64,000 nucleotides of DNA, from NCBI GenBank assembly GCA_030522415.1, contig CM060106.1, positions 25,188,074 to 25,252,073 of the forward strand. The letters run 5' to 3'. The DNA is from Channallabes apus (taxonomy: Eukaryota > Chordata > Actinopteri > Siluriformes > Clariidae). The translations under genes were made by a program, and so were the position numbers. The notes beneath the pieces were generated by a model. It ran no database searches. It saw only the letters and a program-made list of their open reading frames with translations, and was not told the DNA's origin. This document shows positions 13,260 through 26,400 of the stretch, piece by piece (the first letter of the stretch is position 1; every line of letters starts with the position of its first letter).

Positions 13260-16200
13260 GACATTGCATTTAAGATTCCTGTCATCATTGAAACAAAAAA
13301 CTGAGTAATATTCCTGGCCATTTTTGTAGTGATGCTCTTAACTGGTCCGACAATGTGTAAATCCGGGTGCCAATAAGACTGTAGTTTACTATGGTAAACA
13401 GTACATACATACCATAATATACCACAGGGTTACCGTGGAACTTGGGACAATACTATGGTAGGCACTTTATTGAGTACCAGGAGTAAGTACTATGGCACTT
13501 CATTGGGTACCATGGTAGTACTATGGAGTGCACCACAACACATTGGTGAATACCATATAACTTTGGGTTGTGCATACTGGATATTAGATATGTTCATACA
13601 TGCACATGTAGTACGGTGTTGTATTACCTGCTGAACTTTGGTAGCCTCTGTGCTATCAAAAAAAAATAATACCATGGTACTCACCAAAAAAGCTGTGTAT
13701 TAACCTTTGTAGGGTAAAATGGCACTGCAGAGGTTACTATAGCATGGGACTGGGAAAGATACTACAGTGGTATACAATTTTGGGAAGTAAAGAAATAAAC
13801 ATGGTACATAAACATGAATCCTTCTTTCATAGCACCATGTCATGTACCACCGTACCAACATATAATAATAATAATAATAATATTCAATTATTGTCACATG
13901 TACTTTTTACAGCACAGCGAAATTTCTTCTTCGCATATCCCAATTAGGAAACTGGGGTCAGAGCGCAGGGTCAGCCAGTGTACAGCGATAGGGTTAAGGG
14001 CCTTGCTCAAGGGCTCAACAGTGGCAACTTGGCGATGCTGGGGTTCGAACCCCCGACCTTCCGATCAGTAACCCAGTAACCCACAGCCTTAACCGATTGA
14101 GCCACCACTGCCCATGTACGTACAGTAGAGTATGTGAACAGTTCTATTCGCACTCTAAAATCTAAGAGAAATCTTGGTGAAAGCTTGTCAAGTTTCGGCA
14201 AGAACCTGTATGTCCACATCATCCCACAATCTCATCTGTATGATTCTTTCCCATGCAGAGATTGCAATGCCGACATCGCTGATAATAAATACTCCGATTT
14301 ACAATTGACAGCGGTGCATGAAGCAACAGTATACAAAAAAAACTGCAAAACAAAAATGGGATGTGATTGCTACTCAACAATAAAGATGTCATCCAGTTAT
14401 TTACACCATCTATTGGCCCCAAGCCTGGAGCTCCTGTAATCACAGGTCAATGTTCAATGTAGATAAAAGTCAATGCAAATCGACAAGTAGCTGCTACTGG
14501 ATACAACTCTGTGTTTTCATCTCTCGTGCACATCTCCTTTCAGGGAAGTTGTTTCACATCAGAGGGAATTTAATTTGTGTCTTGGCCAATCTCTTCTGAC
14601 CAAAGGGTTAAAAACGGTAAATTCTTAAGCTAAATACCTTACGCATGTGGGTTGGGCGGCTTTTCACGATTGACATGACGGACAACCTTGCACTTGTGTT
14701 CATCTGTCAAACTTTTTGCAAGTTCCCATGAGCAGCTTGGCGACGTCCAAAGCTCAGCATTAGCAGACAAGCCATTCTTTCGAGAGAAAAATGTAACCCT
14801 ATGTATATAGAGTAGAGTAAATCCCTTGTCAGTCATTTCTATATTGTATAGGGTCGGGTAGATTCATCGATCCATCATTTTGGCAAAGCGTCAACCATAA
14901 TCTTATAATCTATGCTGCTTTTAGCCACTTTAATAAACTAGGGTATTAAGGATGTCTTTGAAAAGGTTTAAAAAAATTTTTTATAAATATAATGAAGAAA
15001 AACAGACATGTAAGGAAATGTAACAGAAAGCACAGCTACTTTACGTTACTTTACGTGGCAGGTGCACTACACCGAGTGCTACGGTCCACTCGAGAGCACA
15101 CTAGTGATCTGCGGCGGTCATTAGTGCGAGAGCTTGCCAGAATAAGCTAGCGAGTCAGGCTTTTATCTTTGCGGATGTCCCATCGTTTCTACGCAAACAA
15201 GACAATATCTGTATTCATCCCGGTCACCCCCTCCTACCTTTAAATTCAGCTTGACGTGGCCTGTTTGCTTTAGATAAGGGTCTCTTTGTTAAGAACGTAT
15301 TTTAGTCCAATTGACAAATTTAGACCAAGGGTTAAACAGAAAGAAAGAAAGAAAGAAAGAAAGAAAGTGGCTATTTTAATTAAAAGTCCACATGTACACA
15401 GTCAAGTTTGTAGCCAAAAAAAAAAGTTAAATAATAATCTTTGTTTAAACTCTTAATATGTTTTACTCTTAATGCAAACACATGATTAATACGGGTCTGG
15501 AAAAATCTCTATACAAGATGATAAACATTCAGAATTATTATTTTTACAATATATATGCAGCACGGTGGTGTAGTGGTTAGCACTGTCGCCTTGCACCTAC
15601 AGGGTTCTAGTTCAATTCCCGCCCCGGGTCTGTTGGGAGGAGTTTGCGTGTTCTCCCCGTGCTTGGAGGGTTTCCTCTAGGTTCACCGGTTTCCTCCCAC
15701 AGTCCAAAGACATGCAGATTAGCGTGTGAATGAGCGTGTAAGCGTGTAGGTGTGCCCTGCGATGGATTGGCAACCCGTCCAGGGTGTACCATGCCTCGTG
15801 CAATAAGTCTCCTGTAATAGGCTCCAGGTCCCCTGTAACCATGTACAAGTATACAGGATAAGCCGGTATAGACGATGAGGAAGTGAGATATGGAGCGAGT
15901 CTGTCTGTCTCCTATTTAACTGATAGGAAAATGTCTTGCTAATGTAGACAGCTCTCCTCTGTATATGGCGACCATACTTGACGTGTACAGTAATATGTAC
16001 AGCTAAATGTCCTAGTGCTGTTATGCTCTATATCACCACGCATGGAACTCATGCCTTTCATCCAATCAGATTACTCGGTTATATCTAGCTGAATTGAATA
16101 ATGACGATACAACACAAATACCAAGGATTTTATTTCTTATTTGAAAAGGCTGAAATATTTAACATAAGACCAGAGCCAGACATGCCACAAAAAAAGAGTC

Positions 16201-17020
16201 ACAGTCGTTTTTTTAATAAATAATGAAAAATATATATTTGTTTTCTAATTATTATTAAAATCAGTTAGGAAATAATCACCTTTGCAACTCTATTTTCCTA
16301 GAACAGAATTTATTTATTCCTCACACAGGCAAGTCCATCAGCATACGCCGCAATAATTAAAGCTATTTTGTTCATTACGTACAATAATCGGTCAATGATG
16401 GCTAACTAGTACAGCACACACGTTGTGTACCAGACACCACATTATCATCTAATCTCAGACATGACTCGCCCTGATTTGGAGTTTTGGAAGCTCATTTCCT
16501 GTCATCGCTATAGCTGAACTCCCGAATCAGTGTTTAGTGCAAGTAGAATGAATTGGAATGTATTGTGCCAACATGACCTCTGAACTACGACTGAAACAAA
16601 AATAAATAAATAAAAAACACTAATAGAAAGTTTATCTTCCTGCACATTAAAACCTACTGTGTTGAGCCCGACACTGTGGGGAAAGCGGGAAATAACTCCA
16701 CAGAAACAGAAGATCAACAGAACCTGTTCTGCTCGCAACTGATACAAAGGCCACAGGAGGAATGCGGACATGCCGAAGACACATGACTACAAGAGCACGC
16801 ATTCGGTAAGAGAGAATGGCGACAATAACAAAAAAGGACCATTGTGATCAATTCTCTCTATTTATACTACAAGATCATGTTTCACCGTTTCTACACAACA
16901 CGGGCTTCATTCGATTCCCTTGAGTGATCATTACACCTGTGTGAACACGAGAAGTACAAAGTTTCAGATAAAAATTGACCAAAAACACCTGAGCATCGAA
17001 GCATGACTAAACCTGGCCTA

Positions 17021-17056
<36 letters not shown>

Positions 17057-17739
17057 CACCAGAAGTGTCATCACTGAAATTGATTTTTATTTATCTTATT
17101 GTTTCTTCTTTTTAGATGCTACTGAATAATATTGGCAGTTATTATACAGCTATGACTGTGTTTTCACTGCGTATGTATTCACTGAGCTTCGGCTTGAATC
17201 AGTGTGACCTCTGAGGCCTGTAACCTGTTACGACTTTACTTTACCCCGTCGACAAACAAACAGTGTCAAAGGTGAAGTGCTGACCTGAGGCTTTGCTCCA
17301 GCGCTCGTATCTCCCATGGACCATTTACAACTTTCTCCTTTGATGCATGTATGGCTGTGTGTCAGGGTGTGTGTAATATATATATATATATATATATATT
17401 ATATAAGCATGTCTCAGGTCATAACCACGCGGTTAGAATAGTGCATCCTTGACACTGGGGCCTCTCCAGGGATGCCCTCGGTTAGCCTGAGGCCCATCCT
17501 CACAGCAACAATAAACAGTTCGGTGAGGAAAGATTATTTTAGAATTAACATTAGGTTCAGGTTACAGTTTTCTGCATAAATTGATTACATTGAGTTGCTC
17601 TAACATTAAAAAAAAAATAATAATACAATGAAAAAGCTGTGATAAGCCTGACTTTATTCATAGAACCAGACTGTTACTTAGCAATAAGGTTTACATAGTC
17701 AAGGTCGCTGATAGAAAATATATGACTCGATGACTGTCT

Positions 17740-17774
<35 letters not shown>

Positions 17775-18830
17775 AGTAGCTCGAGTCGTTATTTATTAAA
17801 ATGTCTAATTTACTCTCTTAGAAAAAAAAAAACACATAATAGGATGCCTGTAATTCACAATAATTGTCTTTAAATGCAATATGACAAGATCAAAGGAGAT
17901 TTCAAAGACTGTTTAAATCTTCGGAAGACTGGACTTCTAAAGACACCAGAATTCCTAATGTCTAATATCAGAACTGTTTGCAAAAGAAGAAATTCCTATC
18001 AAGGCACATCAATAACCGGCATACCATTTCTGTTGGAAGTTCTACAGAATATGTGCAAATTGTTTTGGGTTTAAAATTAGAGCAACACACACTAGACATT
18101 CTGGTAGTCAGCGTTAGAGCTATGACCCTAAATCTCAAATAACACACTATAAAAATTATTTAACGCAAAATAATTAAAGCAAGCATCCCAAGAACGATCT
18201 AAACGTTCCAATCACTAACACTAAGCAAAGTTCTGGGCCGTCACAAGCTGCCCAAACGCCTGCAAAGCACCTTGTCATAAAGCAGCATACCCATAGAGAT
18301 CAAGAGCTTCAGTCAATTTCACATAAATGAACAATGAAATGGATGAAACATGATTGTATTGACTTTGAGTGCAGCAAGTTTGTTGGCGCCAGACAGGTTG
18401 AGCTGTTCTTAGAGTTTAAACAGAATGGTGCCAAAATAAATAAATAATAAGAAAAAAAAAAACATCCAGTAGAAATGGCTTATGAACGAGGTCAGGGCGT
18501 TTTTTTTCTCGTAAAATAATGAAAACCTGTCATTTCCTGATGCCAATTTTGAGTAGAATTTCTAAGAACTATCATTGACAGCATAGACGAACATTTGTGA
18601 TAAGAAAAATGTTTACCATTAAAAAATGTTAAAGTTTAAAATAAAACATTCTCCATTAAATAGCATTTACATTTTCTACATGACTGCACAAGGTTGTAGA
18701 ACTTTCTTCAGGTTACAGACCGGACCTTGTTTTATCCTGCTGACACTTTTAAAAGGTTTTTAACCTCGTAAATCCGAATTTTGTTTTAAAGTTCTTCGCA
18801 AAGGAATATAGCCATAGAAGCTGGCATGAC

Positions 18831-18861
<31 letters not shown>

Positions 18862-21800
18862 CAAGTCCACTAAAATTTAATTTCAACAGCACATCAGAGG
18901 CTGTCTTGTACAGGACTTCCTAGAAGACACATCTTATGACTGTCGCATCTTTTTGAACGTTGTAAAAAATATATTTATTTATATATTTATTTAAAAAAAA
19001 AATCCATATACATCACAGTGGCGATAAAACATCCCAAGTTGGTCATTTACCAGTGGTGTCAAAAGTATTCACATTCATTACTTGAGTAGAAGTATAGATA
19101 CTACGGTTCAAAAATACTTATTTAGAAGTTGAAGTATCAACCCAAGCTTTTTACTTAAGTAAAAGTGTAAAAGTACTGGTTTCAAAACTACTTAAAGTAT
19201 AAAAGTAAAAGTACCGTGAGGGGCGACAAAAGCATTAAGGTCTCGCTTTCTGATCATGCGACTGGGGGGGGGGGGTAGGGGGGGGGGCGTTGTGCGCGTT
19301 CTTATCATGCGACCATGTGCGCGTTCTGATCATAAAAATAGAGTAACGAGGCTATTTTTAAAATGTAAGGAGTAGAAAGTACAGATAATTGCGTGAAAAT
19401 GTAAGGAGTAGAAGTAAAAAGTCGGCTGAAAAATAATTACTCCAGTAAAGTATAGATACCCAAAATTTCTACTTAAGTAAGGTAACGAAGTATTTGTACA
19501 CCTCTGTCATTTACTAAATGTAGGACTTTATAACATTTAGTTATAGGATTAATAACACTACATGTTTGTTCACAGCTACTATATAAAATACAAAGTCCAT
19601 GCTGCACATCCTCTCTATATTATAATAAAAAGACAGCTGGATCTTACAGCCATCTATCCATCATTATCAGGGCTACTGGCTGTACTGGATACACACTGCT
19701 GTGCTCTTAAACCCTATCTGGCTTCATTTGAATACGAGAGCGTGTAATAACTGATAATACACTGATAATACTGAGCGTGATCCGTGTTTTAGCAGTGGAT
19801 AAGTGGAAAAGATCAAGGGTGAAACATTAAATTCCTGTGTGAGCTTTAGGATTTATTCCTGTCGCATGACGGATAACCTGACTATGAAAATACTGTTCAA
19901 GGTCAGAAGTTAAACAGTTATATGTGGTACACTAGATCGACAACCTACACGTTTCAGCTGTATAACAGGAAATGCAAATCTCTCTTTTTCTGCCGTAGTC
20001 TGAATGGTCACCGGTGGCTTAATTTAGTTTTAATGGGAAACGGTATATTCATGCTCGTACATGTAGATCAGGATTTAAAATCAGTTGTCTATTTTTTGGC
20101 TCTGAGTGGATCGGATAGGAGAAGAGAATAAAAGTAATCACATTCTTTAACAGAAAGACCAACCCAGTGGAAGTGTGTGATAGGCTGTGGAACACCAAAA
20201 ACATACAAAACATTGCTACAGCAACTGATAAGTCCAAGGACTGAGTGTGTGCTTTTCTCTCTCTCTCACTCATCGCTCGCTCTTCGTCGCACACACAGAC
20301 AGACAGAGAGACACACACAGACAGACAGAGAGAGACAGACAGACAGACAGACACAGAGACAGACAGAGAGACAGACAGACCGACACACACACACAGACAC
20401 ACCAGGAAACAAAGTTTATGGCAGTCAGCTGGGTATGTGTGGTTTCCAGGCCACTAATGAAACTCTACAGCCTCGGGCACCGTGATCAGTCACTGACCTG
20501 CATGCAGTCTTGCCACTTCAGCACTAAGGTTGAGCAAAAAAAAAACTGATTCTGGATCACCACAAAGAAACAAGGTTCAAAGCTACAGGCTTCAGACCAG
20601 AAGTGGAAATGTAATAAATCAGCAAGAAGAAGGAAGAAAATTCTTCGACTGACTTTCATCTTTTATTTTACATCATTCATCTCATTATATGAACTTCTAT
20701 GATCCGTGCATATAATGTCTCTCTCCTTATTATTTATGTTCTGCTGTTGACTAGGATAATCGAAATGCATTCTCATGTCATGAATACTGATTCTCATTTC
20801 ATTCTGATGTAGCTTTACTGGTGTGCTTCGAATCATTGTCCTGTTGCATAATCTTGGTATACAGAGAGGAGTTCAAGATCGACTCAATAACTGCCAGGTC
20901 CAGGTCCTGTGGCTCCAAAAACACACCCCTCCAAAATCATCACCCCTCCACCTCCATGCTTGACCGTGGGTATAAAGAGTTTGTGCTAAAATGGTTTTCG
21001 CCAATCAACTCCACTTTGGTCTAAACTATCCATAGAACATTGTTTCAGATGCCTTCAGATGCAGCTTTGCAGACCTCAGGTGGAAACACACCAACAGAAT
21101 CGACAGAAATGGTTTTCTCCTGTTAACCCCTCCAAACACACCGTACTTGTTCGGTCTTCTTCTAATTGTGCCATCATGTACTTAAACATGCTCTGTAAGG
21201 CCTATAGGGTCTCTTGGGGTCTTTGTATTTCTCTGAGCATTGCACCGTCTGACGTTGGGGTGAATGTGCTGGGACGACCCACTCCTGAGAAGATTGCAAC
21301 TGTCTTTTTTTTTTACTTTTGAATAATCTTTCACACTGTAGAATGTTGCCCCCTAAATTGGGTGGAAATGGTTGTATGATTTGCAGCAAAAACTGCTTCC
21401 ATTGCTTCTTATCTTTCCCTCTTGGCATTGTGTTAACGCACACCTGAACGTTTTACAAGAACTTCTGCTTTTATAGAGGTCTGCAGCCGGGTGGGTGATC
21501 AAGTAAGCGAGGGCTAATGATTAGTAGCACTTGACTGAACCTTACCTCATTAAATCCTGTGGAAACATCAATGGGGGGGGGGGACCTAATATTGTCCACA
21601 TTTTTTTTTCCTTTTGAGATTTATTTTTGTTAAATAAACAATGGCACAGTAAAACAAGTTATATGTAGTATTTGCATAATACTAAGACTGGCTATGATAA
21701 GATAAGGTGATTTTTAAATAAAATTTTACAAAAACAATAAATAAATAAAAATTTAAATGAAAAGGCCGTACTAACTTTTACACATACTGTACATACACAC

Positions 21801-22091
21801 TGGAAAGTCATCTGAATGTCTAAAAATTACTTTTTGCATTATACGTAGGGAACCTTTAAAGAAACACCAAAATATACCCTTTAAACCAAGAAAATTAAAT
21901 CAACAACCATGGAACACAAAAGTAAAACGAAACGCATCCACTCCTCAGGATAAAATTAATACTAGAATAAACACACACGGTCACAGTTACACACATTCGA
22001 CTTTGTTTAACTCCAAGAGGCCAAAGAACACAAACCGAGAAACAGTCTTAGGTTTGTACTTTTCCAAGGTACTGGTGAAGAAATAAGCAGA

Positions 22092-22125
<34 letters not shown>

Positions 22126-23048
22126 GGTACATCATTACAATTCCTGCTTTCAAATATGAGGTCAGAAGATACGCCAGGCTCCTAGATGGAGACATGAGAT
22201 TACCTGCAGGTTTCTTCTTTCGCTCTTTTGCACGTAATACACACATTGTGAAAAACATGCACATGATGAATGTGAGACAAGGGACATTAGGACAACATTA
22301 GGACAGGATTAAGAGATGGTTGACAAAAAAAAAAAAACTTATGTTAATACTGGAACGACAAAAGTTTTACATCTATATCTTGCTCAAAAAAGTATTTCTT
22401 TTAATGACTCGTATGATTTTCAGGCTCGAAACTTTCCAGAGGGCAGGTCCTATCAAACAACAGAGAAGGAAATGTCAACAAACGGGTGTTGGCCTCCCTT
22501 CAATTCGAAGAATGGGTTTTATGAGTTGAGGCACAAAGGCTTGTAAATGTACTGTATGCTCGTTGTTTGTTTGTGAATATGGTACTTGGGTACGTGAGTA
22601 ACTACTGTAAAGCAAGAATGTCTTCAAAATACAGACTTTACATTAAAAAAAAAACTAAAATTAATTAAACAATAATTAATTAAATAACGTCGATAATTGG
22701 TGTGATGACCAGTTGCATAAAATACAGTCTCAGGCACAATTTGTGCAGTTTTATAAGGAAATTAGCTGATTAGTTTTTCTTGCAGAACCAACGACAGTCT
22801 TTCTGAGAACTTTGTCGCACCTACTTTTTTCATGCAATGCAAACCCCAAAAGCTGTCCTTTTTTTGTCTGAAAAGTGGGTTTTAAATAATATGCTGCTTT
22901 CTTTTCTGACCTACAGCTTTTCTCCTGCAAGATTAAAATTTAATACTCATGTCTGGAGATATAGTATAAGAATAGTTTTTTTTTTTTATACGGATTTAAT
23001 CATGAAGTCACAAAATAAACATGAAAGTTTGTCCAAAAAAAAAAATTA

Positions 23049-23086
<38 letters not shown>

Positions 23087-23327
23087 ACACACAGGGTGCC
23101 TAAAACTTTTGCTTGCGTACATATGTATGTACTGTATGTACGTGTGGATTAACAGGTGTACATATAAGAATGTGAGAGACGCTGCCTTTGTGCATGTGTT
23201 ACATACTTGAGCAGATTTTCAGCCCCCGCTCTCAGTCTCATCTCTTTGATGATCTGCTGATTGAGGCTCGCTCTCTGAGTTTGAAGTTTGCTGCGGCCGG
23301 TCTGAGCCAGAGGGTTACAGCCCTGAC

Positions 23328-23406
<79 letters not shown>

Positions 23407-26400
23407 AAAAAGCTGCTTTAAAAACAGTAGATACATCATCTATTACTTTAGTCGGTTAAAAACATTCACAAAATATACACCCGTTTCCATTCAGATCAGA
23501 TTTGGGGTATTTGGTGTTTTCTCTAATCCCAAGAGAGCACCAGGGGGATCTAATGCAAAATCATGGCATAAAACATTTAAGAGTGTTATACTACTGGGAA
23601 AAAAAAACGGACAAGTTCCATAATCCTCTTCTAAATGCTGTAGAAACAATAACACAGACGGGCTCCTATAAACAGCACTGATATCTCTGCGTCATAGTCG
23701 TACGGAGATAACTGAGCATTAACTCTTATCACTAGCAGTTCTTACTCAATGCTTTGGCATTTTAATACTTTACTGTCTAAATGCCATCCACATCCTGTGT
23801 ACATAATTCATACCCTGTGACACACCCTGACACAGAGAGAGAGAGGGGGGACTGGAACATTCCCAGCGAAATGACATCACATACTTCAGCCACGCCTTAA
23901 TAAAACTGGATCGATGCAGAGGAGTGTTAATCACTGCTCCTCAGGGTGAAGTCTTTCTAGAAAAGCCCTCCTGACACGTACGCACAGAAACATTCAGTAC
24001 GATACCGACCGCCCAAACATCAGCTGGCACAATGATGGATCGTAGGGATTATTCATATCTATGCATCTAGTAAAAAATTTTATAATACAATAAATAAATT
24101 TAAGACCATTAAATCTTTATCATGAAACCTGCCGAAACTCTTTGGTGCGCGAACAGTTAACGATGTGTACTTTTGTGGGTTAGGACCATTCACAGTACAC
24201 ACCTGCAAAAAATACATTTAAAAAAGCTACAAAAACAGTCAGGCGACTACAGGATAGGTGACGGGTCATGACAGCCAAGTGCTACACTTATCACTTTTTG
24301 TTTGCTTTCCAGCCGAAGCATGAGATATAAAGCATTTCATACCCTTCAACGACCCTCCGGAGACATTTCCCATCATGCTTTACACAGTTAACCAGAAAAC
24401 AAGCTGTTTCAAGCTCAAACAGACATCTACAAGTTAGCAAGTTTACTTTTTCTAAAAGGTGCTTTGACATGTATTTCAATTGAAATGTATTGTGTCAGTC
24501 AAACCTTGGGGCAGTTCCCCTTTTGTGTGCTTCCTTTAAGCAGATGAGAACACCGCAAACACGTCCAGGGAATCTGAGCAAAGTGGTGTACGTCCGATTT
24601 CAACTATAGCATGTTTTTATTTCATCTCATTATACCCAATTGACTAAAGGAGTTTCACAAGTATATTTTCAGCAATACAGGACACTTCAACTGTTTTTTT
24701 TTTTTTTTACATTTAGTTTCTGAAATAATGTGCAATATGAAATCAAACTGAATAGCAACTGAACTGAAATTTCTGCTCTGGTTTTGCTTAGGAAAAACAC
24801 ATGCTGAAAAATAAGAAAACATGCTTAAGGGAAGCAAACGTACAGAGCGACTTACTGTACATGAGTGGTTTGATGTTTCCATCATTAAATATATCCTTTA
24901 CAGTATACAGTACCAGTTTACTAGGTTACTAACTAGACCCACCATCAGTCAAACATTGGTGCGAAGGAGACGTTAACCCAAATACCTAAGAAACAGACAG
25001 GTATTTAGTCATCACTTAAAGATTGCAGTGAAACGGCTGTACAAACACCTAGAGAAGTTCATTCCACCACCTAGGAGCCAGAAAATGAATATGCGTGCCC
25101 TTCTCCATCCTTGAGATGTATAATGGTGATGCCAAAATAAAACTATCAAAAACAAACATCAAAGCACGCCGATTAGTCCCATCTAATCAGTTCATTAATT
25201 AGCCAAAGCTCTACTGTACACACAGGCCTACAAAAGAAAAAAAAAAATTTTTAATAAAAGTTTTTTTTACGCTAAACAAACCTCTCGATATACACAAACG
25301 TGAACCAGGAGATTCCAACACGGAATGTTTTCGCAAACGTGCCATAAATTCACCATCTTTTCACAGAGGTCTGTAACTGCAATGAGTTTGTGGATCACTA
25401 CGGAAAATGTGCCTCAAGCAATTATCAGCTGAGTGAATTGTATCAAGAGAGCAATAACAAAAGCCAAACAATAGGTTCTCTCAATACACAGGAACTATTG
25501 CATTATACATTCATTTTAAGGGTAATTTCAGCTTCTGATGCATGCAATGCACTTAAAATAAATAAATAAATAAATAAATAAAAATAAAAAAGAGGAAGAG
25601 AGACACAGCCTGTACATCTATTGCTCTCGCTCTCTAGCTCACATGCTGATCGTTTACTGCTGGGGCTGGAACATCGAGCAGGGTTATTTTACAATTATAC
25701 AACTCTTCCCAGCCTTGACAGAAGCCGAAACATCTGCGCTACATTAGTGTGTATGTGGTTTGGCTGCACGCTGGTCTTGGCTAGTTGCGACGTCAACAGA
25801 GGAAAGACGAGTAGAACGTGCCGAATTTGCGATTCCTACTCTTCGGCCACAGAGACAGCTGGAGCAACGATTCAAACCCAATTCCCCTATCGGCCACGTT
25901 TCCTATTATCTAATTTCTTCCACACTTCTTGACTTATCTTTTATTATCTTAAAACTTTCACACTCAATACAAATGATCTATTCGTCAATGAGTATTTTGT
26001 CACAGCACAATAGCTACTAAAGGAACGCACCTTACAGTACATACTATCCTGAAACCAGCGTCACCCTCTCATGTATACTAGACTAAAACCAACCATCAAT
26101 TTCCATTTCTTTGTGTTTTAACGCCCTTCACTCAGTCTTTAACAACCACAGACTGGAAGCAATGGACTGATCAAAAACAGACTTTAGCACCAACAAACCA
26201 AATCCTCATGGAAAACTAATCAGCATTATGTACGTTTCTGAAACGAATTAGCATCATGCACAATACCACAACAATGTTAATCATCCCAAAATCTTGAGTT
26301 CATGCAGGACGTGTATGAATTACTCTGATCACCATTCAGTCTTTATCTACTGGCCTAGAACATCCTGCCACTCCGTGTCACTTATTTGATTAATCTCTCC

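Noticed and set aside
14040..14116. tRNA gene-like B box GGTTCGAACCC
   Set aside because: It belongs to a SINE head: the clover-leaf is not complete and the element continues with SINE body sequence.
20049..20549. Several frames of 70-117 codons with SVSLSV or HTDRQT repeats
   Set aside because: They are translations of the (GACA)n microsatellite in different frames.
25621..26020. Two overlapping frames with a signal-like start and cysteines
   Set aside because: No conserved motif or exon boundary; likely chance frames in rhpn2 intron 1.
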